Shown here piece by piece: positions 1 to 5,085 of a stretch of DNA of 7,026 nucleotides. A program made the translations under genes and the position numbers. Under the pieces are notes generated by a model, which saw nothing but the letters and a program-made list of their open reading frames with translations, was not told the DNA's origin and did not search any database. Location of the stretch: contig CAKORZ010000069.1 of the NCBI GenBank assembly GCA_934101685.1, positions 1 through 7,026 on the forward strand. The letters are read 5' to 3'. The stretch comes from an uncultured Bacilli bacterium. GTDB lineage: Bacteria; Bacillota_I; Bacilli_A; RFN20; DUOF01. Position 1 is the stretch's first letter, and each line of letters opens with the position of its first letter.

Positions 1-393
1 ACTTTATATTATAAAAAAGGTGTATGTGTTGGTGTATCAGGTTTATTTAACTATTTATGTTCACTTGTAAATGTAGTAGCGCTTCCTGCCTATTGTAGTG
101 CTAAACAAGTAGATTTTAGAAGAACAGTTTTAAGTAATCATCAAATAAGTAAGATATATTTAAAAAACAAAGCATACTATTTTGATCCAACTTTTGATTT
201 GGATTCTATTGAATTTGAATTCTTTGGAAAAAATAAAGATGAAATAAGTTCTACTCATTTTTTAGCAATGGGAGAATATAATGAAACTAGTGGTCAAAGT
301 ATTCAAAATATTTTAAAAATGAAAGGCTATACTAGAAATAATAAAGGTAGAAGTAAGGGAACATTTAAAAATAATAAAGGTTATAGAAGATAA
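1..393 (+). CDS. Transglutaminase-like (papain-fold) protein, C-terminal part, 5' end outside window
   Basis: The frame is open from the first base of the window to TAA at 391-393, giving 130 visible residues. In visible numbering it carries what look like the three parts of the transglutaminase-core catalytic triad: Cys9 in a GVCVG motif (codon 25-27), His47 in an NHQISK segment (codon 139-141), and Asp62 in YYFDPTFD (codon 184-186). The last part matches the family's usual 'wyyvDpTwd' ending. Bacterial members are mostly peptidases or amide hydrolases, often secreted or surface-attached; whether this one is exported cannot be judged because the N-terminus is missing. The C-terminal 20 or so residues are a basic Asn/Lys/Gly/Arg-rich low-complexity tail. 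An internal TTG at 199 is not the start, since the His and Asp motifs lie before it. The next gene begins 69 nt downstream on the same strand, so the two could be co-transcribed. The family call is by motif only; the substrate is unknown. Confidence 0.68.
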   Translation, partial: TLYYKKGVCVGVSGLFNYLCSLVNVVALPAYCSAKQVDFRRTVLSNHQISKIYLKNKAYYFDPTFDLDSIEFEFFGKNKDEISSTHFLAMGEYNETSGQSIQNILKMKGYTRNNKGRSKGTFKNNKGYRR

Positions 394-427
394 TTTTTTA
401 CCTTTCAAGTTTTATTTAAGAAATAAA

Positions 428-452
428 TCCTATACTAAAAGTAGTAATAGGA
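428..452 (+). promoter_or_regulatory. Hairpin covering the ribosome binding site of the lipoprotein gene
   Basis: TCCTAT at 428-433 is exactly complementary to ATAGGA at 447-452. The pairing can extend to TCCTATACT with AGT-ATAGGA if one A (446) is bulged, leaving a loop of about six bases. The right arm contains the first part of the AGGAGG Shine-Dalgarno sequence (449-454) of the lipoprotein, whose ATG is at 463. If the stem forms in the mRNA it would hide the ribosome binding site. The same stretch contains TATACT at 431-436, which resembles a -10 box but has no good -35 partner at a normal distance. That the hairpin regulates translation is inference; six to nine base pairs in AT-rich DNA can arise by chance. 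Confidence 0.35.
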
Positions 453-462
453 GGAATTTATT

Positions 463-2361
463 ATGAAAAAGAAAACATTATTGTGTATATTATGTGCTTT
501 ACTTTTAGTCTCTGGATGTTCTAAAGGTAATAATGGTAACACAGAAGAAAAACCAAGTAATAGTTTTGTGAATCCTGGTGATTATTTAGGTGGAGGAGGA
601 ACTGCTAGTGAAGTAGTAGAAACTTCTAAAGATGAGTTAGAAAGTAGTTTGGAGAGTGCTGTTGATAGTAGTGATTTAGTAGAAATTAGCGGGAATACTA
701 GTAGTAATAGTGCTTCAAGTATATCTGGTACCACTATTACAGAAGCAGGTAATTACATTTTAAGTGGTGAAATTAATGAAGGTATAGTAGTTACAGTAGG
801 TAACAATCAAACAGTTCATTTATTTTTAAATGGAGTAAATATTACTAATAGTAATGGTATAGCAATTAGTAATACAAATAAAAAATCAAATCTTATTATA
901 ACTGTAATGAAAAATACTATAAATAATATAACTTCTAGTGGTGATAGCGTTAATGCAATACATGTAAAAGGAAATCTTATAATTAATGGATCAGGAACTT
1001 TAAATATTATTTCTAATAGTAAGAATGCTATTAAAGTTAGTAAAACATTCAAATTAGTAGATGCTACTTTAAATATTAATAGCAATAACCACGCTATTAG
1101 TGCAAAAGTAATAATAGCAAAAGATGCTACTATTAATGTTACAAGTGCTAGTAAAGATGGTTTAAATGCAGAATGTGATGATGATACAACAAGTTATACT
1201 ACAGAAGAAGGATACATCTATTTAAATAATGTTAATTATACTTATGTAGGTGAAGGTGATGGAATGCAAGCTGACACTTATATTATTGTTGATGGAGGAA
1301 ATTACAATATAACAACTAATGCAACATTTGTAGAAAAAACAAATGAAAATAAAGAAACATATGATTTAGAAGATGATGATTTTAGATATATAAAAGTAAA
1401 TAATACATATAAAAAAGTAGCAAGTGATGAAAGAATTAATTCTACTTTATATGCAATGATCCAAAGCTCTAAAGGAATAAAAGTTGGAGAAATTAAGTAT
1501 ACAGATGATGAATCTAATGAAATTAGTGTAACTAGTGGAGATTACTCATTAATAATTAACTCAGGAACATTTAATATTAATAGTAGTGATGATGCGCTTC
1601 ATGTTAATTATGGAAATATAATAATTAATTCAGGTATTTTTGAAATAAATACTTTAGATGATGGAATTACTGCTGATAAATTAGTAGATATTAAAGGTGG
1701 TACAATTAAAGTATTAACTTGTTATGAGGGAATTGAAGGAGCACAGATTCAAATATCAGGAGATAATACTAACATTGAGGTATATGCTAGTGATGATGGA
1801 ATAAATGCAGCAAGTGATTTAACTGATGAAAAATTATATATTCTTATAAAGGGTGGAAAAACATATATAAATGCATCAGGAGATGGACTAGATTCAAATG
1901 GTAATATAGAAATATCTGGTGGGTACCTTTATATAGATGGGCCTACTAGTGGAGGAGATAGTGCAATGGATTCTGAAACAGGAATTCTAGTAAAAGGTGG
2001 ATATATCTTCTCAGTTGGTAGTTTAGGCATGGTAGAAACTCCTGCTAGTAACTCTACTCAATATGTAATTTCATATGCTAAATCAACATCCATATCAGCA
2101 AATACAAAGCTTTCACTAAAAGATAATGATGACAATGAAATATTCTCATTTACTACTAGTAAAACATCTCAATCGGTAATTATATCTACTCCTGAATTAG
2201 GAAAAGACAAAACATATAAAATATATGAAGGATCTACTTTAGTAGCAACATTTACAATAAATAGTACTATTACACGTGTAGGGACATCTACATCTAGTAA
2301 TAACCCAGGTAATCCTCCATCAAATAACCCAGGACAAAGACCAGGCGGATTTAGAAAGTAA
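463..2361 (+). CDS. Secreted lipoprotein, carbohydrate-binding Cthe_2159 / DUF4353 family (parallel beta-helix)
   Basis: This 632-residue protein starts at an ATG preceded by AGGAGG at 8 nt spacing. Residues 1-19 form a lipoprotein signal: basic MKKK, a hydrophobic core, then the lipobox V-S-G-C with Cys19 as the lipidated residue, so the protein should be anchored outside the membrane. Residues 20 to about 88 are a Ser/Asn/Glu-rich linker. From about 90 to 600 it shows the repetitive pattern of the Cthe_2159 family: an opening 'TITEAGNYILSGEI' type segment, many short beta-strand repeats, and regularly spaced acidic turns (SDDALH about 374, LDDGITAD about 398, YEGIEG about 420, SDDGINA about 443, SGDGLDSNG about 472). 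The founding Clostridium thermocellum protein is a parallel beta-helix reported to bind plant-type polysaccharides. The acidic turns could bind metal, which is inference. The tail (about 608-632) is rich in Pro, Asn and Gly and ends PGGFRK, resembling the Gly-rich tails of relatives. It ends at a strong terminator and is probably transcribed alone or with the upstream gene. The glycan ligand is unknown. Confidence 0.85.
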   Translation: MKKKTLLCILCALLLVSGCSKGNNGNTEEKPSNSFVNPGDYLGGGGTASEVVETSKDELESSLESAVDSSDLVEISGNTSSNSASSISGTTITEAGNYILSGEINEGIVVTVGNNQTVHLFLNGVNITNSNGIAISNTNKKSNLIITVMKNTINNITSSGDSVNAIHVKGNLIINGSGTLNIISNSKNAIKVSKTFKLVDATLNINSNNHAISAKVIIAKDATINVTSASKDGLNAECDDDTTSYTTEEGYIYLNNVNYTYVGEGDGMQADTYIIVDGGNYNITTNATFVEKTNENKETYDLEDDDFRYIKVNNTYKKVASDERINSTLYAMIQSSKGIKVGEIKYTDDESNEISVTSGDYSLIINSGTFNINSSDDALHVNYGNIIINSGIFEINTLDDGITADKLVDIKGGTIKVLTCYEGIEGAQIQISGDNTNIEVYASDDGINAASDLTDEKLYILIKGGKTYINASGDGLDSNGNIEISGGYLYIDGPTSGGDSAMDSETGILVKGGYIFSVGSLGMVETPASNSTQYVISYAKSTSISANTKLSLKDNDDNEIFSFTTSKTSQSVIISTPELGKDKTYKIYEGSTLVATFTINSTITRVGTSTSSNNPGNPPSNNPGQRPGGFRK

Positions 2362-2364
2362 ATA

Positions 2365-2396
2365 AAAAGAGGTTAGATTAACGTTTAACCTCTTTT
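2365..2396. terminator. Bidirectional intrinsic terminator between convergent genes
   Basis: AAAAGAGGTTA at 2365-2375 pairs perfectly with TAACCTCTTTT at 2386-2396 (11 bp, 10-base loop). T-rich runs follow on both strands. It lies 3 nt after the lipoprotein stop, and the stop codon of the convergent HAD gene (2378-2380) falls in its loop, so it can end transcription from both sides. Confidence 0.9.
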
Positions 2397-3052
2397 ATAC
2401 TATCTATAACTTTTAATATGTCCATTAGATTATCACTCTTTTCAATATAGTGACTCCATATACTAGTATCCTTATAATTAACATGATTAGGATTTAAACA
2501 TATTGTGTGACATCCAGTACTTGAAACAAATCTATCATTATGACCATTTCCAATAAAAACAATATCACTAGGTTTATAATTATGAGTTTTCATATATTTT
2601 TTTATGTATCTAGCTTTACCTTCTTCATCAGAATCTTCTTGATTAATGCTCTTTAAAAGCCCGTTTTCATCAAAAGTAAAAGTATTACATTTAATATCTT
2701 CAAAATATTTTATATTATCTTTTAAAAGTGAATTAATAACATAGTTAATACCACCACTTAAAATACATAAATTATAATTTCTTTTCTTTAACTCTTTTAA
2801 AGTTTCTTCTAGTCCATCCATCATTTCAATGTTATTGATTAATTTATCTAAAGTAGCTTTAGATAATTTCTTATCTATATAAACTTTTTCAATCTTTTTA
2901 CACCATTCTTCATAATCTATTTCGCCTTTTTCAAATTCTTTGTATAGCATATCATCTATATCAAGAGCATCTATTTCTCTCCATATATTTCTCCATATTT
3001 CATTATTCTTTTTAGTTAAAGTCCCATCAAAATCAAATATAATAGTCTTCAT
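2378..3052 (-). CDS. HAD-superfamily phosphatase (HAD-IB / SerB-like)
   Basis: A 224-residue soluble protein with the four HAD motifs in order. Motif I is DFDGT at residues 7-11 (nucleophile Asp7, acid/base Asp9). Motif II is Ser99 in ILSGG. The motif III lysine is probably Lys146 in EEGKARYIKKY. Motif IV is GNGHND at 168-173. The helical stretch between residues 12 and 80 is consistent with a C1-type cap, as in phosphoserine phosphatase relatives. HAD enzymes of this type hydrolyse small phosphomonoesters through an aspartyl-phosphate; the substrate cannot be told. Motif IV has Asn169 where GDGxND enzymes have the metal-binding Asp, while Asp173 is kept. The start was placed at ATG 3050-3052 because GAGGTGA lies about 6-7 nt upstream. 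An in-frame ATG 18 nt further up (3068-3070) would put that Shine-Dalgarno sequence inside the coding region. The gene appears monocistronic, lying between two terminators. Confidence 0.85.
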   Translation of the reverse strand: MKTIIFDFDGTLTKKNNEIWRNIWREIDALDIDDMLYKEFEKGEIDYEEWCKKIEKVYIDKKLSKATLDKLINNIEMMDGLEETLKELKKRNYNLCILSGGINYVINSLLKDNIKYFEDIKCNTFTFDENGLLKSINQEDSDEEGKARYIKKYMKTHNYKPSDIVFIGNGHNDRFVSSTGCHTICLNPNHVNYKDTSIWSHYIEKSDNLMDILKVIDSIKEVKR

Positions 3053-3079
3053 AAAAATCACCTCATGCATAAATATATT

Positions 3080-3108
3080 AACATAAAATATTTATACATT
3101 AAAGTAAA
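3080..3108 (-). promoter_or_regulatory. Possible promoter of the HAD phosphatase gene
   Basis: On the minus strand, TTTACT (3103-3108) and TATGTT (3080-3085) are separated by 17 bp and lie just upstream of the HAD start. Each matches the sigma-A consensus only partly. A separate promoter is expected because the upstream membrane protein gene ends in its own terminator directly before this point. The region is so AT-rich that other matches are possible. Confidence 0.3.
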
Positions 3109-3132
3109 AATAAAAAGACACATTTGTGTCTT
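3106..3132 (-). terminator. Intrinsic terminator of the small membrane protein gene
   Basis: AAGACAC at 3115-3121 pairs with GTGTCTT at 3126-3132 around a 4-base loop. Read on the minus strand, the stem is followed by TTTTTATTTTT. It starts one base after the stop codon of the 73-residue membrane protein gene. Confidence 0.8.
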
Positions 3133-3133
3133 C

Positions 3134-3355
3134 TTAGTCTGCCCAAACAGTAACTTTCTTTTCAGTAATTAAAGTGTAAAGATCAATGATTGAACCTACT
3201 ACTGCAAACCCTAAAAAGATCCAAACAATTCCTGAAATTAAGTGACCTTTACAGATACGATAAATTCCATAACATAAGCCATCAAATACAGGTAAGGCAA
3301 GAATGATTTTTACTATATAAGGCAATGAATCAAAAAAATTAGTAACTTCTTTCAT
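3134..3355 (-). CDS. Small two-helix membrane protein, unknown function
   Basis: A 73-residue protein with a strong TAGGAGG Shine-Dalgarno sequence (3362-3368) 6 nt before its ATG. Two hydrophobic segments, about residues 11-33 and 37-61, are separated by a short basic turn (RICKGH). This layout resembles small TM2-like proteins of Bacillota, in which a helical hairpin sits in the cytoplasmic membrane. The C-terminus is short and polar (TEKKVTVWAD). The first hydrophobic segment is not preceded by a typical signal peptide. The gene is a single unit: its terminator follows the stop at once, and the tRNA gene is divergent. I do not recognise a function; the clean signals suggest it is real and expressed. 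Confidence 0.75.
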   Translation of the reverse strand: MKEVTNFFDSLPYIVKIILALPVFDGLCYGIYRICKGHLISGIVWIFLGFAVVGSIIDLYTLITEKKVTVWAD

Positions 3356-3402
3356 CTTTTTTCCTCCTACTAATATATATGTTATATTCGTTTATAATAT
3401 TT

Positions 3403-3420
3403 CTTTTTTTATAAAAAAAG
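3403..3420. repeat. Perfect 18-bp A/T palindrome in the divergent intergenic region
   Basis: CTTTTTTTATAAAAAAAG reads the same on both strands. It lies between the small membrane protein gene and the tRNA gene, directly upstream of the tRNA's -10 box. It could be a rigid upstream element, a repressor site or a chance product of the AT-rich composition. Confidence 0.4.
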
Positions 3421-3429
3421 TGCTATAAT
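3421..3429 (+). promoter_or_regulatory. Extended -10 promoter of the tRNA-Gln gene
   Basis: TGCTATAAT combines a perfect TATAAT (3424-3429) with the TG of an extended -10 element one base upstream. Transcription would begin around 3436, a few bases before the mature tRNA end at 3441. No good -35 box is present (TTCTTT at 3401-3406), which fits extended -10 promoters. Confidence 0.65.
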
Positions 3430-3440
3430 ACAATAGTCAT

Positions 3441-3516
3441 TGGGATATAGCCAAGCGGTAAGGCAGGAGACTCTGAATCTCCCATTTCCTTGGTTCGAAT
3501 CCAAGTGTCCCAGCCA
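3441..3516 (+). tRNA. tRNA-Gln (anticodon CUG)
   Basis: The cloverleaf can be drawn by hand. The acceptor stem is TGGGATA with TGTCCCA (U1-A72, one G-U pair). The D arm is GCC...GGC around AAGCGGTAA. The anticodon stem GGAGA/TCTCC encloses the loop CTCTGAA with anticodon CTG at 3473-3475. The T arm is CTTGG-TTCGAAT-CCAAG. The discriminator is G and CCA is encoded. The U1-A72 pair and the body sequence are typical of Gram-positive tRNA-Gln. The variable region is six bases (3483-3488), one more than I expect. CUG reads only CAG codons, which look rare in the genes here, so this may be a minor isoacceptor beside a UUG tRNA elsewhere. Its 3' end is the probable target of the neighbouring integrase. 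Confidence 0.93.
3489..3516. other. Probable attachment site (att junction) at the tRNA-Gln 3' end
   Basis: The T arm and 3' acceptor end of the tRNA gene lie beside an integrase gene that reads towards it. Tyrosine integrases commonly use this part of tRNA genes as attB, with a short copy restoring the tRNA after insertion. The exact limits are inferred. No second copy of the T-loop sequence occurs in this window, so the other junction must lie beyond position 7026. Confidence 0.45.
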
Positions 3517-3521
3517 ATAAT

Positions 3522-3551
3522 AAAAAAAAGCCTAGAGAAATCTAGGTTTTT
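3522..3551. terminator. Bidirectional terminator between tRNA-Gln and the integrase
   Basis: CCTAGA (3531-3536), loop GAAA, TCTAGG (3541-3546), with TTTTT after it on the plus strand. On the minus strand the run of eight A's at 3522-3529 reads as a T tract. It can end tRNA transcription in one direction and the element operon in the other, insulating host and element genes. Confidence 0.82.
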
Positions 3552-3569
3552 ATTTTAAATTTTACTTTG

Positions 3570-3591
3570 TGACTACAAAATTGACTACAAA
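3570..3591. repeat. Tandem TGACTACAAA repeats, probable integrase arm-binding sites
   Basis: TGACTACAAA occurs at 3570-3579 and again at 3582-3591, a 12-bp period, between the terminator and the integrase stop codon (the last base of the terminal A run borders the stop). Tyrosine integrases with an N-terminal arm-binding domain recognise short direct repeats of this kind inside the element, near the att core. The assignment as arm sites is inference from position and form. Confidence 0.55.
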
Positions 3592-4671
3592 CTATAATGA
3601 ATCTAACTTATTATCAACTTCGTTTTTTCTATTTGGAAAAACATGAACATATGTTTTCATAACAGTTGCTGTATCTTTATGTCTTAGTCTTTTTGCAACT
3701 TCGCTAAAATTATAATTACTCAACTCATATACTAAACTAGCAAAAGAATGTCGAAAATCATGGATCCTAATTCTTTTAAGATTAGCTTTATCACAATATT
3801 TGTTTTTTTTATTATCTATTGTTCTACTTTTTAATCTTTCATTCTTATATGAAAACAAAGGATTATTTTGTTTCAAATCGTATAAATTAATATAATTCTC
3901 CAATTCACTTTTCAATATTTTAGGGATATGAACTATAGAATTACTAGAAGCAGTTTTTGTAGATACAATTTCATAATCACCTTTTGATTTTCTCATAAAA
4001 TTTTTATTTATATGTAATACACTATTTGTTAGATCAACATCAGATACATCAAGAGCTTGCAATTCGCCACATCTCAATCCACAGTAGTATAAGGTCATAA
4101 AAGCAACTTTAAAAATATAATCATCAGGATCAAAAGAATCAATAAACAAATTAAATTCATCAAATGTATAAAAATCAACTTTACTGTCGTACTTTGAAAA
4201 AGATTTTACTTTTTCTAATTTTGCTGTAGGATCATAATTTATATTTTCCTTTAAGTTTGCAAAAGAATAAATTTTTTTTAATAAAGAAATAACTTTATTA
4301 ATTCGTTTACTACTAATCCCATTAAAATATAAATCTTTTATATATTTATCTATAGAATCATGAGTTAACTTGTAAATATCTAAATCACCAAAAATAAATA
4401 AATATTTTTTATAAATATATGAAAAACTCTCAATAGTAGAATATTTTAAATAAAGCTTACAATCATTAATAAATAACATATATAAATCTTTAAACTTCAA
4501 TTTAACCTTTTGTAAATCAAGATTATTAAGTTTTACCTGGTAAAAATATTTCAAAGCAAGATCTTCTGTTTCAAAGCCCCTTTTAGTAGTCGCATGAGAT
4601 TTACCTTTAAAATCTTTATAACGATATCTAACATCATATTTTCCTGTTTCTTTATTTTTAACTATAGACAT
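3592..4671 (-). CDS. int: Tyrosine site-specific integrase (Tn916/phage-type)
   Basis: A 359-residue integrase that would excise and insert the element at the tRNA-Gln site. Residues 1 to about 60 form a small basic N-terminal domain (KYDVRYRYKDFKGKS), as in arm-binding domains of this family. Residues about 60-155 are the helical core-binding domain. The rest is the catalytic domain. All expected catalytic residues are present: Arg200 (CGLRCGE), Lys239 (STKTAS), His304 and Arg307 (HDFRHS), His331 (LRHKD) and the nucleophile Tyr341 (MKTYVHV). The gene therefore looks intact and of normal length. The start was set at ATG 4669-4671, with GGAG 6 nt upstream. The frame is open to an ATG at 4746, but that would overlap most of the preceding gene and adds residues unlike the family. 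The chosen start overlaps the upstream gene by 14 nt, which suggests translational coupling. Confidence 0.93.
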   Translation of the reverse strand: MSIVKNKETGKYDVRYRYKDFKGKSHATTKRGFETEDLALKYFYQVKLNNLDLQKVKLKFKDLYMLFINDCKLYLKYSTIESFSYIYKKYLFIFGDLDIYKLTHDSIDKYIKDLYFNGISSKRINKVISLLKKIYSFANLKENINYDPTAKLEKVKSFSKYDSKVDFYTFDEFNLFIDSFDPDDYIFKVAFMTLYYCGLRCGELQALDVSDVDLTNSVLHINKNFMRKSKGDYEIVSTKTASSNSIVHIPKILKSELENYINLYDLKQNNPLFSYKNERLKSRTIDNKKNKYCDKANLKRIRIHDFRHSFASLVYELSNYNFSEVAKRLRHKDTATVMKTYVHVFPNRKNEVDNKLDSL

Positions 4672-4933
4672 TGTTAACTCCATACTTATTAATATATTCC
4701 AAAGCTGTTTTATATGTTTTAAAATCAGTTGCTTCATTAATATCATTTAAAACCAATTTATTAATAACTTCATCTACATCAAATTGTTCTTCAACTACAG
4801 ACAAATGCTCTATTAAAACTTTTAAAAATTCTAAATCATATTTAATTGTTTCTAATTCAAAATCTTCAATATAACATTCACCACTTTTTTTTATTTGTTG
4901 CAAACATTCATCAGCTATCTCTAAACTTCTCAT
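4658..4933 (-). CDS. Small acidic helical protein, unknown function, coupled to the integrase
   Basis: A 91-residue protein that I do not recognise. It is rich in Glu, Asp, Leu and Ile and looks almost wholly alpha-helical, with a possible short coiled coil over residues 20-60; there is no signal peptide or membrane segment. A GGAGAG sequence (4944-4949) lies 10 nt before the ATG, a rather long spacing. Its 3' end overlaps the integrase start by 14 nt. Genes in this position in integrative elements are sometimes excisionases (Xis), but those are basic DNA-binding proteins with a winged helix, and this acidic sequence does not obviously fit. It could be a partner or regulator of the integrase or an unrelated element protein. 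Being one of a close series with ribosome binding sites supports it as a real gene. Confidence 0.62.
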   Translation of the reverse strand: MRSLEIADECLQQIKKSGECYIEDFELETIKYDLEFLKVLIEHLSVVEEQFDVDEVINKLVLNDINEATDFKTYKTALEYINKYGVNNVYS

Positions 4934-4975
4934 TTAATTCACACTCTCCAATCTTCTTCTATTTTAATAATTCTT

Positions 4976-5059
4976 TCATATGCTTTTTTTATCATTAACC
5001 ATTAAAGCTACAATAAAGCATACTACCGTCAAAATTAATAATATTAAAATTATTCCCAT
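4976..5059 (-). CDS. 27-residue single-helix membrane microprotein
   Basis: A short open frame reads from ATG at 5057-5059 to TGA at 4976-4978. It has an excellent ribosome binding site, AAAGGAG at 5068-5074, 8 nt before the ATG. The product is MGIILILLILTVVCFIVALM followed by VNDKKSI: about 19 hydrophobic residues and then a short charged tail, as in a single-pass membrane peptide with its tail in the cytoplasm. It lies 26 nt after the 379-residue gene and 42 nt before the 91-residue gene, filling what would otherwise be a gap of about 150 bases in the operon. Possible roles include a small regulator of a membrane complex or a type I toxin-like peptide; no antitoxin RNA is evident. The function is unknown, and the case rests on the ribosome binding site, the hydrophobic pattern and the position. 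Confidence 0.6.
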   Translation of the reverse strand: MGIILILLILTVVCFIVALMVNDKKSI

Positions 5060-5085
5060 ATCAATTACTCCTTTAATACCAACTC

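Noticed and set aside
199..393. Separate 64-codon gene starting at TTG 199
   Set aside because: The frame is open to the window start, and the transglutaminase His and Asp motifs lie before the TTG, so it is the tail of a longer truncated gene.
816..1085. Minus-strand 89-codon frame inside the lipoprotein gene
   Set aside because: It lies wholly within a well-supported gene, has no convincing ribosome binding site, and its hydrophobic look comes from antisense reading of Asn/Ile-rich codons.
1587..1905. Repeated GATGATGG-like words in the lipoprotein gene as a DNA repeat or CRISPR
   Set aside because: They are imperfect, in frame and encode the DDG/GDG turns of successive beta-helix rungs. 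No CRISPR-type repeat and spacer pattern is present anywhere in the window.
3053..3070. Upstream ATG for the HAD phosphatase
   Set aside because: GAGGTGA lies between this ATG and the next one and is ideally placed for the ATG at 3050-3052, where the protein begins MKTIIFDFDG as relatives do.
4672..4746. Longer integrase N-terminus from ATG 4746
   Set aside because: The extra 25 residues do not resemble the family, would overlap the previous gene by 89 nt, and the ATG at 4669-4671 has its own GGAG.
4671..4874. Plus-strand 67-codon frame
   Set aside because: It is the antisense of the 91-residue gene, Ser/Thr/Lys-rich in composition, without a ribosome binding site.
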